NCBI RefSeq assembly: GCF_963678635.1
Contig: NW_026971734.1
Span: forward strand, 1-64,000
DNA from: Symsagittifera roscoffensis
Taxonomy: Eukaryota; Xenacoelomorpha; Acoela; Convolutidae
DNA length: 64,000 nt
Reading direction: 5' to 3'
Made by a program: the position numbers and the translations under genes. Positions within the stretch are counted from its first letter, which is position 1. Every line of letters starts with the position of its first letter. The notes under the pieces were generated by a model. The model was not told the DNA's origin. It worked only from the letters and a program-made list of their open reading frames with translations, and searched no databases. Positions 1 through 14,594 of the stretch are shown here, piece after piece.

Positions 1-376
1 GACCGTCTCGACCCCAAAATAGTTTCTTTTGATCGGATCGACCAAAATTTGGTATGTTTCGACAGTCTTGACCAAAACTAGCTTGTTTCGACCGTCTCGA
101 TCAAAAATTGGTATGTTTTGATTTTATCAAACAAAGTTTGGTATGTTTCGCCCACCTCGACACAAAATTGGTATGTTTTGATCGTATCGACCAAAAATTG
201 GTGTGTTCGACCGTCTCGTCTAAAAATTGGTATGTTTTGATTTTATCAATCAAAGTTTGGTATGTTGTGACCGTCTCGAACAAAAATTGGTGTGTTATGA
301 CCATCTCGACCAAAAGTTGCTATGTTTTGACAGTCGTGACCAAAAACTGGCATGTTTCGACGGTCTCGAGTGAAAA

Positions 377-3300
377 TTGCTATGTTTCGATCGTCTCAAC
401 CAAAAATTGGTATGTTTCGACCGTCTCGACCCCAAAATAGTTTCTTTTGATCGGATCGACCAAAAATTGGTATGTTTCGACAGTCTTGACCAAAAACTAG
501 CTTGTTTCGACCGTCTCGACCAAAAATTGGTATGTTTTGATTTTATCAAACAAAGTTTGGTATGTTTCGACCACCTCGACACAAAATTGGTATGTTTTGA
601 TCGTATCGACCAAAATTTGGTGTGTTCGACCGTCTCGACCAAAAATTGGTATGTTTTGATTTTATCAATCAAAGTTTGGTATGTTTCGAATACCTCGACA
701 CAAAATTTCGACCGTTTGACTAAAAACTGGCATGTTTCGATCGTCTCGAGTGAAAATTAGTAAGCTTCGACCGTCTCGACAAAAATTGTTGTGTTATGAT
801 CGTATAGACTAAAAATTGGTAAGTTTCGACCGTTTAACTAAAAACTGGCATGTTTCGATCGTCTCGAGTAAAAATTAGTAAGCTTCGACGGTCTTGAACA
901 AAAATTGGTGTGTTATGATCGTATAGACTAAAAATTGGTATGTAACTATCGTATCGACCAGAAATTGGTGTGTTTCAATCGTATACACCAAAAATTGGTG
1001 TGTTTCGACCGTATCGACCAAAAATTGGTATGTTTCGACAGTCTTGACCAAAAATTGGTATGTTTTGATCTTATCGACCAAAAGTTGGTGTGTTCGACCG
1101 TCTCGACCAAAAATTGGTATGATTTGATTTTATCAATCAAAGTTTGGTATGTTTCGACCACCTCGACACAAAATTGGTATGTTTTGGTCGTATCGACCAA
1201 AAATTGGTAAGTTTCGACCGTTTGACTAAAAACTGGCATGTTTCGATCGTCTCGAGTAAAAATTAGTAAGCTTCGACCGTCTCGAACAAAAATTGGTGTG
1301 TTATGACCGTCTCGACCAAAAGTTGCTATGTTTTGACAGTCGTGACCAAAAACTGGCATGTTTCGACGGTCTCGAGTGAAAATTAGTATGATTCGACCGT
1401 CTCGACCCCAAAATAGTTTCTTTTGATCGGATCGACCAAAAATTGGTATGATTCGACCGTCTCGACCCCAAAATAGTTTCTTTTGATCGGATCGACCAAA
1501 AATTGGTATGTTTCGACCGTATCGACCAAAAATTGGTATGTTTCGACCGTCTCGACCCCAAAATAGTTTTTTTTGATCGGATCGACCAAAAATTGGTATG
1601 TTTCGACCGTCTCGACCAAAAATTGGTACGTTTCGACCGTATCTACCAAAATTTGGTATGTTTCGACAGTCTTGACCAAAAACTAGCATGTTTCGACCGT
1701 CTCGATCAAAAATTGGTATGTTTTGATTTTATCAAACAAAGTTTGGTATGTTTCGACCACCTCGACACAAAATTGGTATGTTTTGATCGTATCGACCAAA
1801 AATTGGTGTGTTCGACCGTCTCGACTAAAAATTGGTATGTTTTGATCGTATCGACCAAAAATTGGTGTGTTCGACCGTCTCGACTAAAAATTGGTATGTT
1901 TTGATTTTATCAATCAAAGTTTGGTATGTTTTGACCGTCTCGAACAAAAATTGGTGTGTTATGACCATCTCGACCAAAAGTTGCTATGTTTTGACAGTCG
2001 TGACCAAAAACTGGCATGTTTCGACGGTCTCGAGTGAACATTGCTATGTTTCGATCGTCTCAACCAAAAATTAGTATGTTTCGACCGTCTCGACCCCAAA
2101 ATAGTTTCTTTTGATCGGATCGAACAAAAATTGGTATGTTTCGACCGTCTCGACCAAAAATTGGTACGTTTCGACCGTATCTACCAAAATTTGGTATGTT
2201 TCGACAGTCTTGACCAAAAACTAGCTTGTTTCGACCGTCTCGATCAAAAATTGGTATGTTTTGATTTTATCAAACAAAGTTTGGTATGTTTCGACCACCT
2301 CGACACAAAATTGGTATGTTTTGATCGTATCGACCAAAAATTGGTGTGTTCGACCGTCTCGACTAAAAATTAGTATGTTTTGATTTTATCAATCAAAGTT
2401 TGGTATGTTTTGACCGTCTTGAACAAAAATTGGTGTGTTATGACCATCTCGACCAAAAGTTGCTATGTTTTGACAGTCGTGACCAAAAACTGGCATGTTT
2501 CGACGGTCTCGAGTGAAAATTGCTATGTTTCGATCGTCTCAACCAAAAATTGGTATGTTTCGACCGTCTCGACCCCAAAATAGTTTCTTTTGATCGAATC
2601 GACCAAAAATTGGTATGTTTCGACAGTCTTGACCAAAAACTAGCTTGTTTCGACCGTCTCGACCAAAAATTGGTATGTTTTGATTTTATCAAACAAAGTT
2701 TGGTATGTTTCGACCACCTCGACACAAAATTGGTATGTTTTGATCGTATCGACCAAAAATTGGTGTGTTCGACCGTCTCGACCAAAAATTGGTATGTTTT
2801 GATTTTATCAATCAAAGTTTGGTATGTTTCGAATACCTCGACACAAAATTTCGACCGTTTGACTAAAAACTGGCATGTTTCGATCGTCTCGAGTGAAAAT
2901 TAGTAAGCTTCGACCGTCTCGACAAAAATTGTTGTGTTATGATCGTATAGACTAAAAATTGGTAAGTTTCGACCGTTTGACTAAAAACTGGCATGTTTCG
3001 ATCGTCTCCAGTAAAAATTAGTAAGCTTCGACGGTCTTGAACAAAAATTGGTGTGTTATGATCGTATAGACTAAAAATTGGTATGTAACTATCGTATCGA
3101 CCAGAAATTGGTGTGTTTCAATCGTATACACCAAAAATTGGTGTGTTTCGACCGTATCGACCAAAAATTGGTATGTTTCGACAGTCTTGACCAAAAATTG
3201 GTATGTTTTGATCTTATCGACCAAAAGTTGGTGTGTTTGACCGTCTCGACCAAAAATTGGTATGATTTGATTTTATCAATCAAAGTTTGGTATGTTTCGA

Positions 3301-6177
3301 CCACCTCGACACAAAATTGGTATGTTTTGGTCGTATCGACCAAAAATTGGTAAGTTTCGACCGTTTGACTAAAAACTGGCATGTTTCGATCGTCTCGAGT
3401 AAAAATTAGTAAGCTTCGACCGTCTCGAACAAAAATTGGTGTGTTATGACCGTCTCGACCAAAAGTTGCTATGTTTTGACAGTCGTGACCAAAAACTGGC
3501 ATGTTTCGACGGTCTCGAGTGAAAATTAGTATGATTCGACCGTCTCGACCCCAAAATAGTTTCTTTTGATCGGATCGACCAAAAATTGGTATGATTCGAC
3601 CGTCTCGACCCCAAAATAGTTTCTTTTGATCGGATCGACCAAAAATTGGTATGTTTCGACCGTATCGACCAAAAATTGGTATGTTTCGACCGTCTCGACC
3701 CCAAAATAGTTTTTTTTGATCGGATCGACCAAAAATTGGTATGTTTCGACCGTCTCGACCAAAAATTGGTACGTTTCGACCGTATCTACCAAAATTTGGT
3801 ATGTTTCGACAGTCTTGACCAAAAACTAGCATGTTTCGACCGTCTCGATCAAAAATTGGTATGTTTTGATTTTATCAAACAAAGTTTGGTATGTTTCGAC
3901 CACCTCGACACAAAATTGGTATGTTTTGATCGTATCGACCAAAAATTGGTGTGTTCGACCGTCTCGACTAAAAATTGGTATGTTTTGATTTTATCAATCA
4001 AAGTTTGGTATGTTTTGACCGTCTCGAACAAAAATTGGTGTGTTATGACCATCTCGACCAAAAGTTGCTATGTTTTGACAGTCGTGACCAAAAACTGGCA
4101 TGTTTCGACGGTCTCGAGTGAACATTGCTATGTTTCGATCGTCTCAACCAAAAATTAGTATGTTTCGACCGTCTCGACCCCAAAATAGTTTCTTTTGATC
4201 GGATCGACCAAAAATTGGTATGTTTCGACCGTCTCGACCAAAAATTGGTACGTTTCGACCGTATCTACCAAAATTTGGTATGTTTCGACAGTCTTGACCA
4301 AAAACTAGCTTGTTTCGACCGTCTCGATCAAAAATTGGTATGTTTTGATTTTATCAAACAAAGTTTGGTATGTTTCGACCACCTCGACACAAAATTGGTA
4401 TGTTTTGATCGTATCGACCAAAAATTGGTGTGTTCGACCGTCTCGACTAAAAATTGGTATGTTTTGATTTTATCAATCAAAGTTTGGTATGTTTTGACCG
4501 TCTTGAACAAAAATTGGTGTGTTATGACCATCTCGACCAAAAGTTGCTATGTTTTGACAGTCGTGACCAAAAACTGGCATGTTTCGACGGTCTCGAGTGA
4601 AAATTGCTATGTTTCGATCGTCTCAACCAAAAATTGGTATGTTTCGACCGTCTCGACCCCAAAATAGTTTCTTTTGATCGGATCGACCAAAAATTGGTAT
4701 GTTTCGACAGTCTTGACCAAAAACTAGCTTGTTTCGACCGTCTCGACCAAAAATTGGTATGTTTTGATTTTATCAAACAAAGTTTGGTATGTTTCGACCA
4801 CCTCGACACAAAATTGGTATGTTTTGATCGTATCGACCAAAAATTGGTGTGTTCGACCGTCTCGACCAAAAATTGGTATGTTTTGATTTTATCAATCAAA
4901 GTTTGGTATGTTTCGAATACCTCGACACAAAATTTCGACCGTTTGACTAAAAACTGGCATGTTTCGATCGTCTCGAGTGAAAATTAGTAAGCTTCGACCG
5001 TCTCGACAAAAATTGTTGTGTTATGATCGTATAGACTAAAAATTGGTAAGTTTCGACCGTTTGACTAAAAACTGGCATGTTTCGATCGTCTCGAGTGAAA
5101 ATTAGTAAGCTTCGACCGTCTCGACAAAAATTGGTGTGTTATGATCGTATAGACTAAAAATTGGTATGTAACTATCGTATCGACCAAAAATTGGTGTGTT
5201 TCGACCGTATCGACCAAAAATTGGTATGTTTCGACAGTCTTGACCAAAAATTGGTATGTTTTGATCTTATCGACCAAAAGTTGGTGTGTTTGACCGTCTC
5301 GACCAAAAATTGGTATGATTTGATTTTATCAATCAAAGTTTGGTATGTTTCGACCACCTCGACACAAAATTGGTATGTTTTGGTCGTATCGACCAAAAAT
5401 TGGTAAGTTTCGACCGTTTGACTAAAAACTGGCATGTTTCGATCGTCTCGAGTAAAAATTAGTAAGCTTCGACCGTCTCGAACAAAAATTGGTGTGTTAT
5501 GACCGTCTCGACCAAAAGTTGCTATGTTTTGACAGTCGTGACCAAAAACTGGCATGTTTCGACGGTCTCGAGTGAAAATTAGTATGATTCGACCGTCTCG
5601 ACCCCAAAATAGTTTCTTTTGATCGGATCGACCAAAAATTGGTATGATTCGACCGTCTCGACCCCAAAATAGTTTCTTTTGATCGGATCGACCAAAAATT
5701 GGTATGTTTCGACCGTATCGACCAAAAATTGGTATGTTTCGACCGTCTCGACCCCAAAATAGTTTTTTTTGATCGGATCGACCAAAAATTGGTATGTTTC
5801 GACCGTCTCGACCAAAAATTGGTACGTTTCGACCGTATCTACCAAAATTTGGTATGTTTCGACAGTCTTGACCAAAAACTAGCATGTTTCGACCGTCTCG
5901 ATCAAAAATTGGTATGTTTTGATTTTATCAAACAAAGTTTGGTATGTTTCGACCACCTCGACACAAAATTGGTATGTTTTGATCGTATCGACCAAAAATT
6001 GGTGTGTTCGACCGTCTCGACTAAAAATTGGTATGTTTTGATTTTATCAATCAAAGTTTGGTATGTTTTGACCGTCTCGAACAAAAATTGGTGTGTTATG
6101 ACCATCTCGACCAAAAGTTGCTATGTTTTGACAGTCGTGACCAAAAACTGGCATGTTTCGACGGTCTCGAGTGAAAA
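377..6177 (+). repeat. Higher-order repeat family, periods 2,143 / 2,084 / 1,574 bp
   Basis: An anchor (a TGCTATGTTTCGATCGTCTC unit followed one unit later by the CCCCAAAATAG unit) begins at 377, 2,520, 4,604 and 6,178. The order of variant monomers is the same after each anchor, giving repeats of 2,143, 2,084 and 1,574 bp. The same anchor also occurs inside the blocks at 2,041 and 4,125, and later at 8,138, 9,871, 13,674, 15,996 and 33,059. Copies differ by gain or loss of whole monomers; one example is an extra ~59-bp pair near 1,820-1,878 that is absent from the matching place near 3,960. This is typical of unequal exchange. Confidence 0.85.
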
Positions 6178-6733
6178 TTGCTATGTTTCGATCGTCTCAA
6201 CCAAAAATTGGTATGTTTCGACCGTCTCGACCCCAAAATAGTTTCTTTTGATCGGATCGACCAAAAATTGGTATGTTTCGACAGTCTTGACCAAAAACTA
6301 GCTTGTTTCGACCGTCTCGACCAAAAATTGGTATGTTTTGATTTTATCAAACAAAGTTTGGTATGTTTCGACCACCTCGACACAAAATTGGTATGTTTTG
6401 ATCGTATCGACCAAAAATTGGTGTGTTCGACCGTCTCGACCAAAAATTGGTATGTTTTGATTTTATCAATCAAAGTTTGGTATGTTTCGAATACCTCGAC
6501 ACAAAATTTCGACCGTTTGACTAAAAACTGGCATGTTTCGATCGTCTCGAGTGAAAATTAGTAAGCTTCGACCGTCTCGACAAAAATTGTTGTGTTATGA
6601 TCGTATAGACTAAAAATTGGTAAGTTTCGACCGTTTGACTAAAATGGCATGTTTCGATCGTCTCGAGTAAAAATTAGTAATCTTCGACGGTCTCGAACAA
6701 AAATTGGTGTGTTATGATCGTATAGACTAAAAA

Positions 6734-9700
6734 TTGGTATGTAACTATCGTATCGACCAGAAATTGGTGTGTTTCAATCGTATACACCAAAAATTGGTGT
6801 GTTTCGACCGTATCGACCAAAAATTGGTATGTTTCGACAGTCTTGACCAAAAATTGGTTTGTTTTGATCTTATCGACCAAAAGTTGGTCTGTTTGACCGT
6901 CTCGACCAAAAATTGGTATGATTTGATTTGATCAATCAAAGTTTGGTATGTTTCGACCACCTCGACGCAAATTTGGTATGTTTTGGTCGTATCGACCAAA
7001 AATTGGTAAGTTTCGACCGTTTGACTAAAAACTGGCATGTTTCGATCGTCTCGAGTAAAAATTAGTAAGCTTCGACCGTCTCGAACAAAAATTGGTATGT
7101 TATGACCGTCTCGACCAAAAGTTGCTATGTTTTGACAGTCGTGACCAAAAACTGGCATGTTTCGACGGTCTCGAGTGAAAATTGCTATGTTTCGATCGTC
7201 TCAACCAAAAATTAGTATGATTCGACCGTCTCGACCCCAAAATAGTTTCTTTTGATCGGATCGACCAAAAATTGGTATGTTTCGACCGTATCGACCAAAA
7301 ATTGGTATGTTTCGACCGTCTCGACCCCAAAATAGTTTCTTTTGATCGGATCGACAAAAATTGGTATGTTTCGACCGTCTCGACCAAAAATTGGTACGTT
7401 TCGACCGTATCTATCAAAATTTGGTATGTTTCGACAGTCTTGACCAAAAACTAGCTTGTTTCGACCGTCTCGATCAAAAATTGGTATGTTTTGATTTTAT
7501 CAAACAAAGTTTGGTATGTTTCGACCACCTCGACACAAAATTGGTATGTTTTGATCGTATCGACCAAAAATTGGTGTGTTCGACCGTCTCGACTAAAAAT
7601 TGGTATGTTTTGATTTTATCAATCAAAGTTTGGTATGTTTTGACCACCTCGACACAAAGTTGGTATGTTTTGGTAGTATCGACCAAAAATTGGTAAGTTT
7701 CGACCGTTTGACTAAAAACTGGCATGTTTCGATCGTCTCGAGTAAAAAATAGTAAGCTTCGACCGTCTCGAACAAAAATTGGTGTGTTATGATCGTATCG
7801 ACTGAAAATTGGTATGTAACTATCGTATCGACCAGAAATTGGTGTGTTTCAACCGTATCGATCAAAAATTGTTGTATTTCGACCGTATCGACCAAAAATT
7901 GGTATGTTTTGACCGTCTCGACCAAAAATTGGCATGTTTTGGTCGTATCGACCAAAAATTGGTAAGTTTCGACCGTTTGACTAAAAACTGGCATGTTTCG
8001 ATCGTCTCGAGTAAAAATTAGTAAGCTTCGACCGTCTCGAACAAAAATTGGTGTGTTATGACCGTCTCGACCAAAAGTTGCCATGTTCTGACAGTCGTGA
8101 CCAAAAACTGGCATGTTTCGACGATCTCGAGTGAAAATTGCTATGTTTCGATCGTCTCAACCAAAAATTAGTATGTTTCGACCGTCTCGACCCCAAAATA
8201 GTTTCTTTTGATCGGATCGACCAAAAATTGGTATGTTTCGACCGTCTCGACCAAAAATTGGTACGTTTCGACCGTATCTACCAAAATTTGGTATGTTTCG
8301 ACAGTCTTGACCAAAAACTAGCTTGTTTCGACCGTCTCGATCAAAAATTGGTATGTTTTGATTTTATCAAGCAAAGTTTGGTATGTTTCGACCACCTCGA
8401 CACAAAATTGGTATGTTTTGATCGTATCGACCAACAATTGGTGTGTTCGACCGTCTCGACTAAAAATTGGCATGTAACTATCGTATCGACCAGAAATTGG
8501 TGTGTTTCAATCGTATACACCAAAAATTGGTGTGTTTCGACCGTATCGACCAAAAATTGGTATGTTTCGACAGTCTTGACCAAAAATTGGTTTGTTTTGA
8601 TCTTATCGACCAAAAGTTGGTCTGTTTGACCGTCTCGACCAAAAATTGGTATGATTTGATTTGATCAATCAAAGTTTGGTATGTTTCGACCACCTCGACA
8701 CAAATTTGGTATGTTTTGGTCGTATCGACCAAAAATTGGTAAGTTTTGACCGTTTGACTAAAAACTGGCATGTTTCGATCGTCTCGAGTAAAAATTAGTA
8801 AGCTTCGACCGTCTCGAACAAAAATTGGTATGTTATGACCGTCTCGACCAAAAGTTGCTATGTTTTGACAGTCGTGACCAAAAACTGGCATGTTTCGACG
8901 GTCTCGAGTGAAAATTGCTATGTTTCGATCGTCTCAACCAAAAATTAGTATGATTCGACCGTCTCGACCCCAAAATAGTTTCTTTTGATCGGATCGACCA
9001 AAAATTGGTATGTTTCGACCGTATCGACCAAAAATTGGTATGTTTCGACCGTCTCGACCCCAAAATAGTTTCTTTTGATCGGATCGACAAAAATTGGTAT
9101 GTTTCGACCGTCTCGACCAAAAATTGGTACGTTTCGACCGTATCTATCAAAATTTGGTATGTTTCGACAGTCTTGACCAAAAACTAGCTTGTTTCGACCG
9201 TCTCGATCAAAAATTGGTATGTTTTGATTTTATCAAACAAAGTTTGGTATGTTTCGACCACCTCGACACAAAATTGGTATGTTTTGATCGTATCGACCAA
9301 AAATTGGTGTGTTCGACCGTCTCGACTAAAAATTGGTATGTTTTGATTTTATCAATCAAAGTTTGGTATGTTTTGACCACCTCGACACAAAGTTGGTATG
9401 TTTTGGTAGTATCGACCAAAAATTGGTAAGTTTCGACCGTTTGACTAAAAACTGGCATGTTTCGATCGTCTCGAGTAAAAAATAGTAAGCTTCGACCGTC
9501 TCGAACAAAAATTGGTGTGTTATGATCGTATCGACTGAAAATTGGTATGTAACTATCGTATCGACCAGAAATTGGTGTGTTTCAACCGTATCGATCAAAA
9601 ATTGTTGTATTTCGACCGTATCGACCAAAAATTGGTATGTTTTGACCGTCTCGACCAAAAATTGGTATGTTTTGGTCGTATCGACCAAAATTTGGTAAGT

Positions 9701-10199
9701 TTCGACCGTTTGACTAAAAACTGGCATGTTTCGATCGTCTCGAGTAAAAATTAGTAAGCTTCGACCGTCTCGAACAAAAATTGGTGTGTTATGACCGTCT
9801 CGACCAATAGTTGCTATGTTCTGACAGTCGTGACCAAAAACTGGCATGTTTCGACGATCTCGAGTGAAAATTGCTATGTTTCGATCGTCTCAACCAAAAA
9901 TTAGTATGTTTCGACCGTCTCGACCCCAAAATAGTTTCTTTTGATCGGATCGACCAAAAATTGGTATGTTTCGACCGTCTCGACCAAAAATTGGTACGTT
10001 TCGACCGTATCTACCAAAATTTGGTATATTTCGACAGTCTTGACCAAAAACTAGCTTGTTTCGACCGTCTCGATCAAAAATTGGTATGTTTTGATTTTAT
10101 CAAGCAAAGTTTGGTATGTTTCGACCACCTCGACACAAAATTGGTATGTTTTGATCGTATCGACCAACAATTGGTGTGTTCGACCGTCTCGACTAAAAA
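6734..10199 (+). repeat. 1,733-bp higher-order repeat, two tandem copies
   Basis: Bases ~6,734-8,466 and ~8,467-10,199 repeat the same succession of variant monomers with a constant offset of 1,733 bp. Examples are the same units at 7,272 and 9,005, and at 7,809 and 9,542. The copies differ by scattered single bases. The period is not a multiple of 30 because some units are 29 bp. The boundaries are approximate. Confidence 0.85.
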
Positions 10200-11492
10200 T
10201 TGGCATGTTTTGATTTTATCAATCAAAACTTGGTATGTTTTGACCACCTCGACACAAAATTGGTATGTTTTGGTAGTATCGACCAAAAATTGGTGTGTTC
10301 GACCGTCTCGACTAAAAATTGGTATGTTTTGATTTTATCAATCAAAGTTTGGTATGTTTTGACCACCTCGACACAAAATTGGTATGTTTTGGTAGTATCG
10401 ACTAAAAATTGGTAAGTTTCGACCGTTTGACTAAAAACTGGCATGTTTCGATCGTCTCGAGTAAAAAATAGTAAGCTTCGACCGTCTCGAACAAAAATTG
10501 GTGTGTTATGATCGTATCGACTGAAAATTGGTATGTAACTATCGTATCGACCAGAAATTGGTGTGTTTCAACCGTATCGATCAAAAATTGGTGTATTTCA
10601 ACCGTATCGACCAAATATTGGTATGTTTTGACCGTCTCGACCAAAAATTGGTATGTTTTGATTGTATCGACCGAAAATTGGTGTTTTTTGACCGTATCAA
10701 CCAAAAATTGGTATGTTTCGACAGTCTTGACCAAAAAATGGCCTGTGTTGATTTTCTCGAGTGAAAATTAGAATGCTTCGACCGTCTCGACCAAAAATTG
10801 GTATGTTCCGACCGTATTGATCAAAAATTGGTATGTTTTGTTTTTTTTTTCAACCAAAATTTGGTATGTTTCGACCGTCTCGACCAAAAATTGGTATGTT
10901 TTGATCGTATCGACCAAGAATTGGTGTGGTCGACCGTATCGACCAAAAATTGTTGTTTCGACAGTCTTGACCAAAAACTGGCTTGTGTCAATGGTCTCGA
11001 GGAAAATTAGAATACCTCGACCGTCTCGACAAAAATTTGGTAAGTTTCAACAGTCTCGACCAAAAATTGGTATGTTTTGATTTTTTCAACCAAAAAGTGG
11101 TATGTTTCGACCGTCTCGACCAAAAATTGGTATGTATTGATCGTATCGACCAAAAAAGTCTTGACCGATAACTGGCATGTTTCGATCGTCTCGAGTGAAA
11201 ATTAGAATGCTTCGACCATCTCGACCAAAAATTGGTATGTTTCGATTTTTTCAACCAAAAAGTGGTATGTTTCGACCATCTCAACCAAAAATTGGTATGT
11301 TTCGACCGTCTCGACCAAAAATTGGTATGTTTTAGTTTTTTCAACCAAAAGTTGGTATGTTTTGACCAAAAATTGGTATGTTTTGATCGTTACGACCAAA
11401 AACTGGTGGGTTTCGACCTTATCGACCAAAAGTTGCTATGTTTTGACAGTCTTGAACAAAAACTGGCATGTTTCGACGGTCTCGAGTGAAAA

Positions 11493-14215
11493 TTGCTATG
11501 TTTCGATTTTCTCAACCAAAAATTGGTATGTTTTGATTTTCTCAACCAAAATTTGGTATGTTTCGACCGTCTCGACCCCAAAATAGTTTCTTTTGATCGG
11601 ATCGACCAAAAATTGGTATGTTTCGACCGTCTCGACCAAAAATTGGTATGTTTTGATCGTATCGACCAAGAATTGGTGTGGTCGACCGTATCGACCAAAA
11701 ATTGTTGTTTCGACAGTCTTGACCAAAAACTGGCTTGTGTCGATGGTCTCGAGGAAAATTAGAATACCTCGACCGTCTCGACAAAAAATTGGTATGTTTT
11801 AGTTTTTTCAACCAAAAGTTGGTATGTTTTGACCAAAAATTGGTATGTTTTGATCGTTACGACCAAAAACTGGTGGGTTTCGACCTTATCGACCAAAAAA
11901 TGCTATGTTTTGACAGTCTTGAACAAAAACTGGCATGTTTCGACGGTCTCGAGTGAAAATTGCTATGTTTCGATTTTCTCAACCAAAAATTGGTATGTTT
12001 TGATTTTCTCAACCAAAATTTGGTATGTTTCGACCGTCTCGACCCCAAAATAGTTTCTTTTGATCGGATCGACCAAAAATTGGTATGTTTCGACCGTCTC
12101 GACCAAAAATTGGTATGTTTTGATCGTATCGACCAAGAATTGGTGTGGTCGACCGTATCGACCAAAAATTGTTGTTTCGACAGTCTTGACCAAAAACTGG
12201 CTTGTGTCGATGGTCTCGAGGAAAATTAGAATACCTCGACCGTCTCGACAAAAAATTGGTAAGTTTCAACAGTCTCGACCAAAAATTGGTATGTTTTGAT
12301 TTTTTCAACCAAAAAGTGGTATGTTTCGACCTTCTCGACCAAAAATTGGTATGTATTGATCGTATCGACCAAAAAAGTCTTGACCGATAACTGGCATGTT
12401 TCGATCGTCTCGAGTGAAAATTAGAATGCTTCGACCATCTCGACCAAAAATTGGTATGTTTCGATTTTTTCAACCAAAAAGTGGTATGTTTCGACCATCT
12501 CAACCAAAAATTGGTATGTTTCGACCGTCTCGACCAAAAATTGGTATGTTTTAGTTTTTTCAACCAAAAGTTGGTATGTTTTGACCAAAAATTGGTATGT
12601 TTTGATCGTTACGACCAAAAACTGGTGGGTTTCGACCTTATCGACCAAAAGTTGCTATGTTTTGACAGTCTTGAACAAAAACTGGCATGTTTCGACGGTC
12701 TCGAGTGAAAATTGCTATGTTTCGATTTTCTCAACCAAAAATTGGTATGTTTTGATTTTCTCAACCAAAATTTGGTATGTATCGACCGTCTCGACCCCAA
12801 AATAGTTTCTTTTGATCGGATCGACCAAAAATTGGTATGTTTCGACCGTCTCGACCAAAAATTGGTATGTTTTGATCGTATCGACCAAGAATTGGTGTGG
12901 TCGACCGTATCGACCAAAAATTGTTGTTTCGACAGTCTTGACCAAAAACTGGCTTGTGTCGATGGTTTCGAGGAAAATTAGAATACCTCGACCGTCTCGA
13001 CAAAAAATTGGTAAGTTTCAACAGTCTCGACCAAAAATTGGTATGTTTTGATTTTTTCAACCAAAAAGTGGTATGTTTCGACCTTCTCGACCAAAAATTG
13101 GTATGTATTGATCGTATCGACCAAAAAAGTCTTGACCGATAACTGGCATGTTTCGATCGTCTCGAGTGAAAATTAGAATGCTTCGACCATCTCGACCAAA
13201 AATTGGTATGTTTCGATTTTTTCAACCAAAAAGTGGTATGTTTCGACCATCTCAACCAAAAATTGGTATGTTTCGACCGTCTCGACCAAAAATTGGTATG
13301 TTTTAATTTTTTCAACCAAAAGTTGGTATGTTTCGACCAAAAATTGGTATGTTTTGATCGTTACGACCAAAAACTGGTGTGTTTCGACCTTATCGACCAA
13401 AATTTGCTATGTTTTGACAGTCTTGAACAAAAACTGGCATGTTTCGACGGTCTCGAGTGAAAATTGCTATGTTTCGATTTTCTCAACCAAAAATTGGTAT
13501 GTTTTGATTTTCTCAACCAAAATTTGGTATGTTTCGACCGTCTCGACCCCAAAATAGTTTCTTTTGATCGGATCGACCAAAAATTGGTATGTTTCGACCG
13601 TCTCGACCAAAAGTTGCTATGTTTTGACAGTCGTGACCAAAAACTGGCTTGTTTCGACGGTCTCGAGTGAAAATTGCTATGTTTCGATCGTCTCAACCAA
13701 AAATTGGTATGTTTCGACCGTCTCGACCCCAAAATAGTTTCTTTTGATCGGATCGACCAAAAATTGGTATGTTTCGACCGTCTCGACCAAAAATTGGTAC
13801 GTTTCGACCGTATCTACCAAAATTTGGTATGTTTCGACAGTCTTGACCAAAAACTAGCTTGTTTTGACCGTCTCGATCAAAAATTGGTATGTTTTGATTT
13901 TATCAAACAAAGTTTGGTATGTTTCGACCACCTCGACACAAAATTGGTATGTTTTGATCGTATCGACCAAAAATTGGTGTGTTCGACCGTCTCCACTAAA
14001 AATTGGTATGTTTTGATTTTATCAATCAAAGTTTGGTATGTTTTGACCACCTCGACACAAAATTGGTATAGTTTGGTAGTATCGACCAAAAATTGGTAAG
14101 TTTTCGACCGTTTGACTAAAAACTGGCATGTTTCGATCGTCTCGAGTAAAAAATAGTAAGCTTCGACCGTCTCGAACAAAAATTGGTGTGTTATGATCGT
14201 ATCGACTGAAAATTG
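11493..14215 (+). repeat. Higher-order repeat, 467 then 752 and 752 bp
   Basis: The same starting unit recurs at 11,493, 11,960, 12,712 and 13,464, giving spacings of 467, 752 and 752 bp. The shorter first spacing lacks about 285 bp that the longer ones contain. An upstream copy of the missing part lies at ~11,040-11,330. The repeats are nearly identical by eye. The fourth copy changes into zone-A-like units, including the 13,674 anchor, so the right boundary is uncertain. Confidence 0.8.
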
Positions 14216-14594
14216 GTATGTAACTATCGTATCGACCAGAAAATGCTGTGTTTCAACCGTATCGACCAAAAATTGGTATATTTTGACCGTCTCGACCAAA
14301 AATTGGTATGTTTTGATTGTATCAACGGAAAATTGGTGTTTTTCGACCGTATCAACCAAAAATTGGTATGTTTCGACAGTCTTGACCAAAAACTTGCCTG
14401 TTTTGATCGTCTCGAGTGAAAATTAGAATGCTTCGACCGTCTCGACACAAAATTGGTATGTTTTGGTAGTATCTACCAAAAATTGGTAAGTTTCGACCGT
14501 TTGACTAAAAACTGGCATGTTTCGATCGTCTCGAGTAAAAATTAGTAAGCTTCGACCGTCTCGAACAAAAATTGGTGTGTTATGATCGTATCGA

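Noticed and set aside
946-1689. Long minus-strand reading frame (247 codons), and dozens of others up to 276 codons with 10-residue periodic sequence, as protein genes
   Set aside because: The satellite monomer is open in all six frames, so long frames are expected by chance on both strands. The frames pass through 29- and 31-bp units and change from one 10-residue motif to another. Nothing distinguishes one frame as coding.
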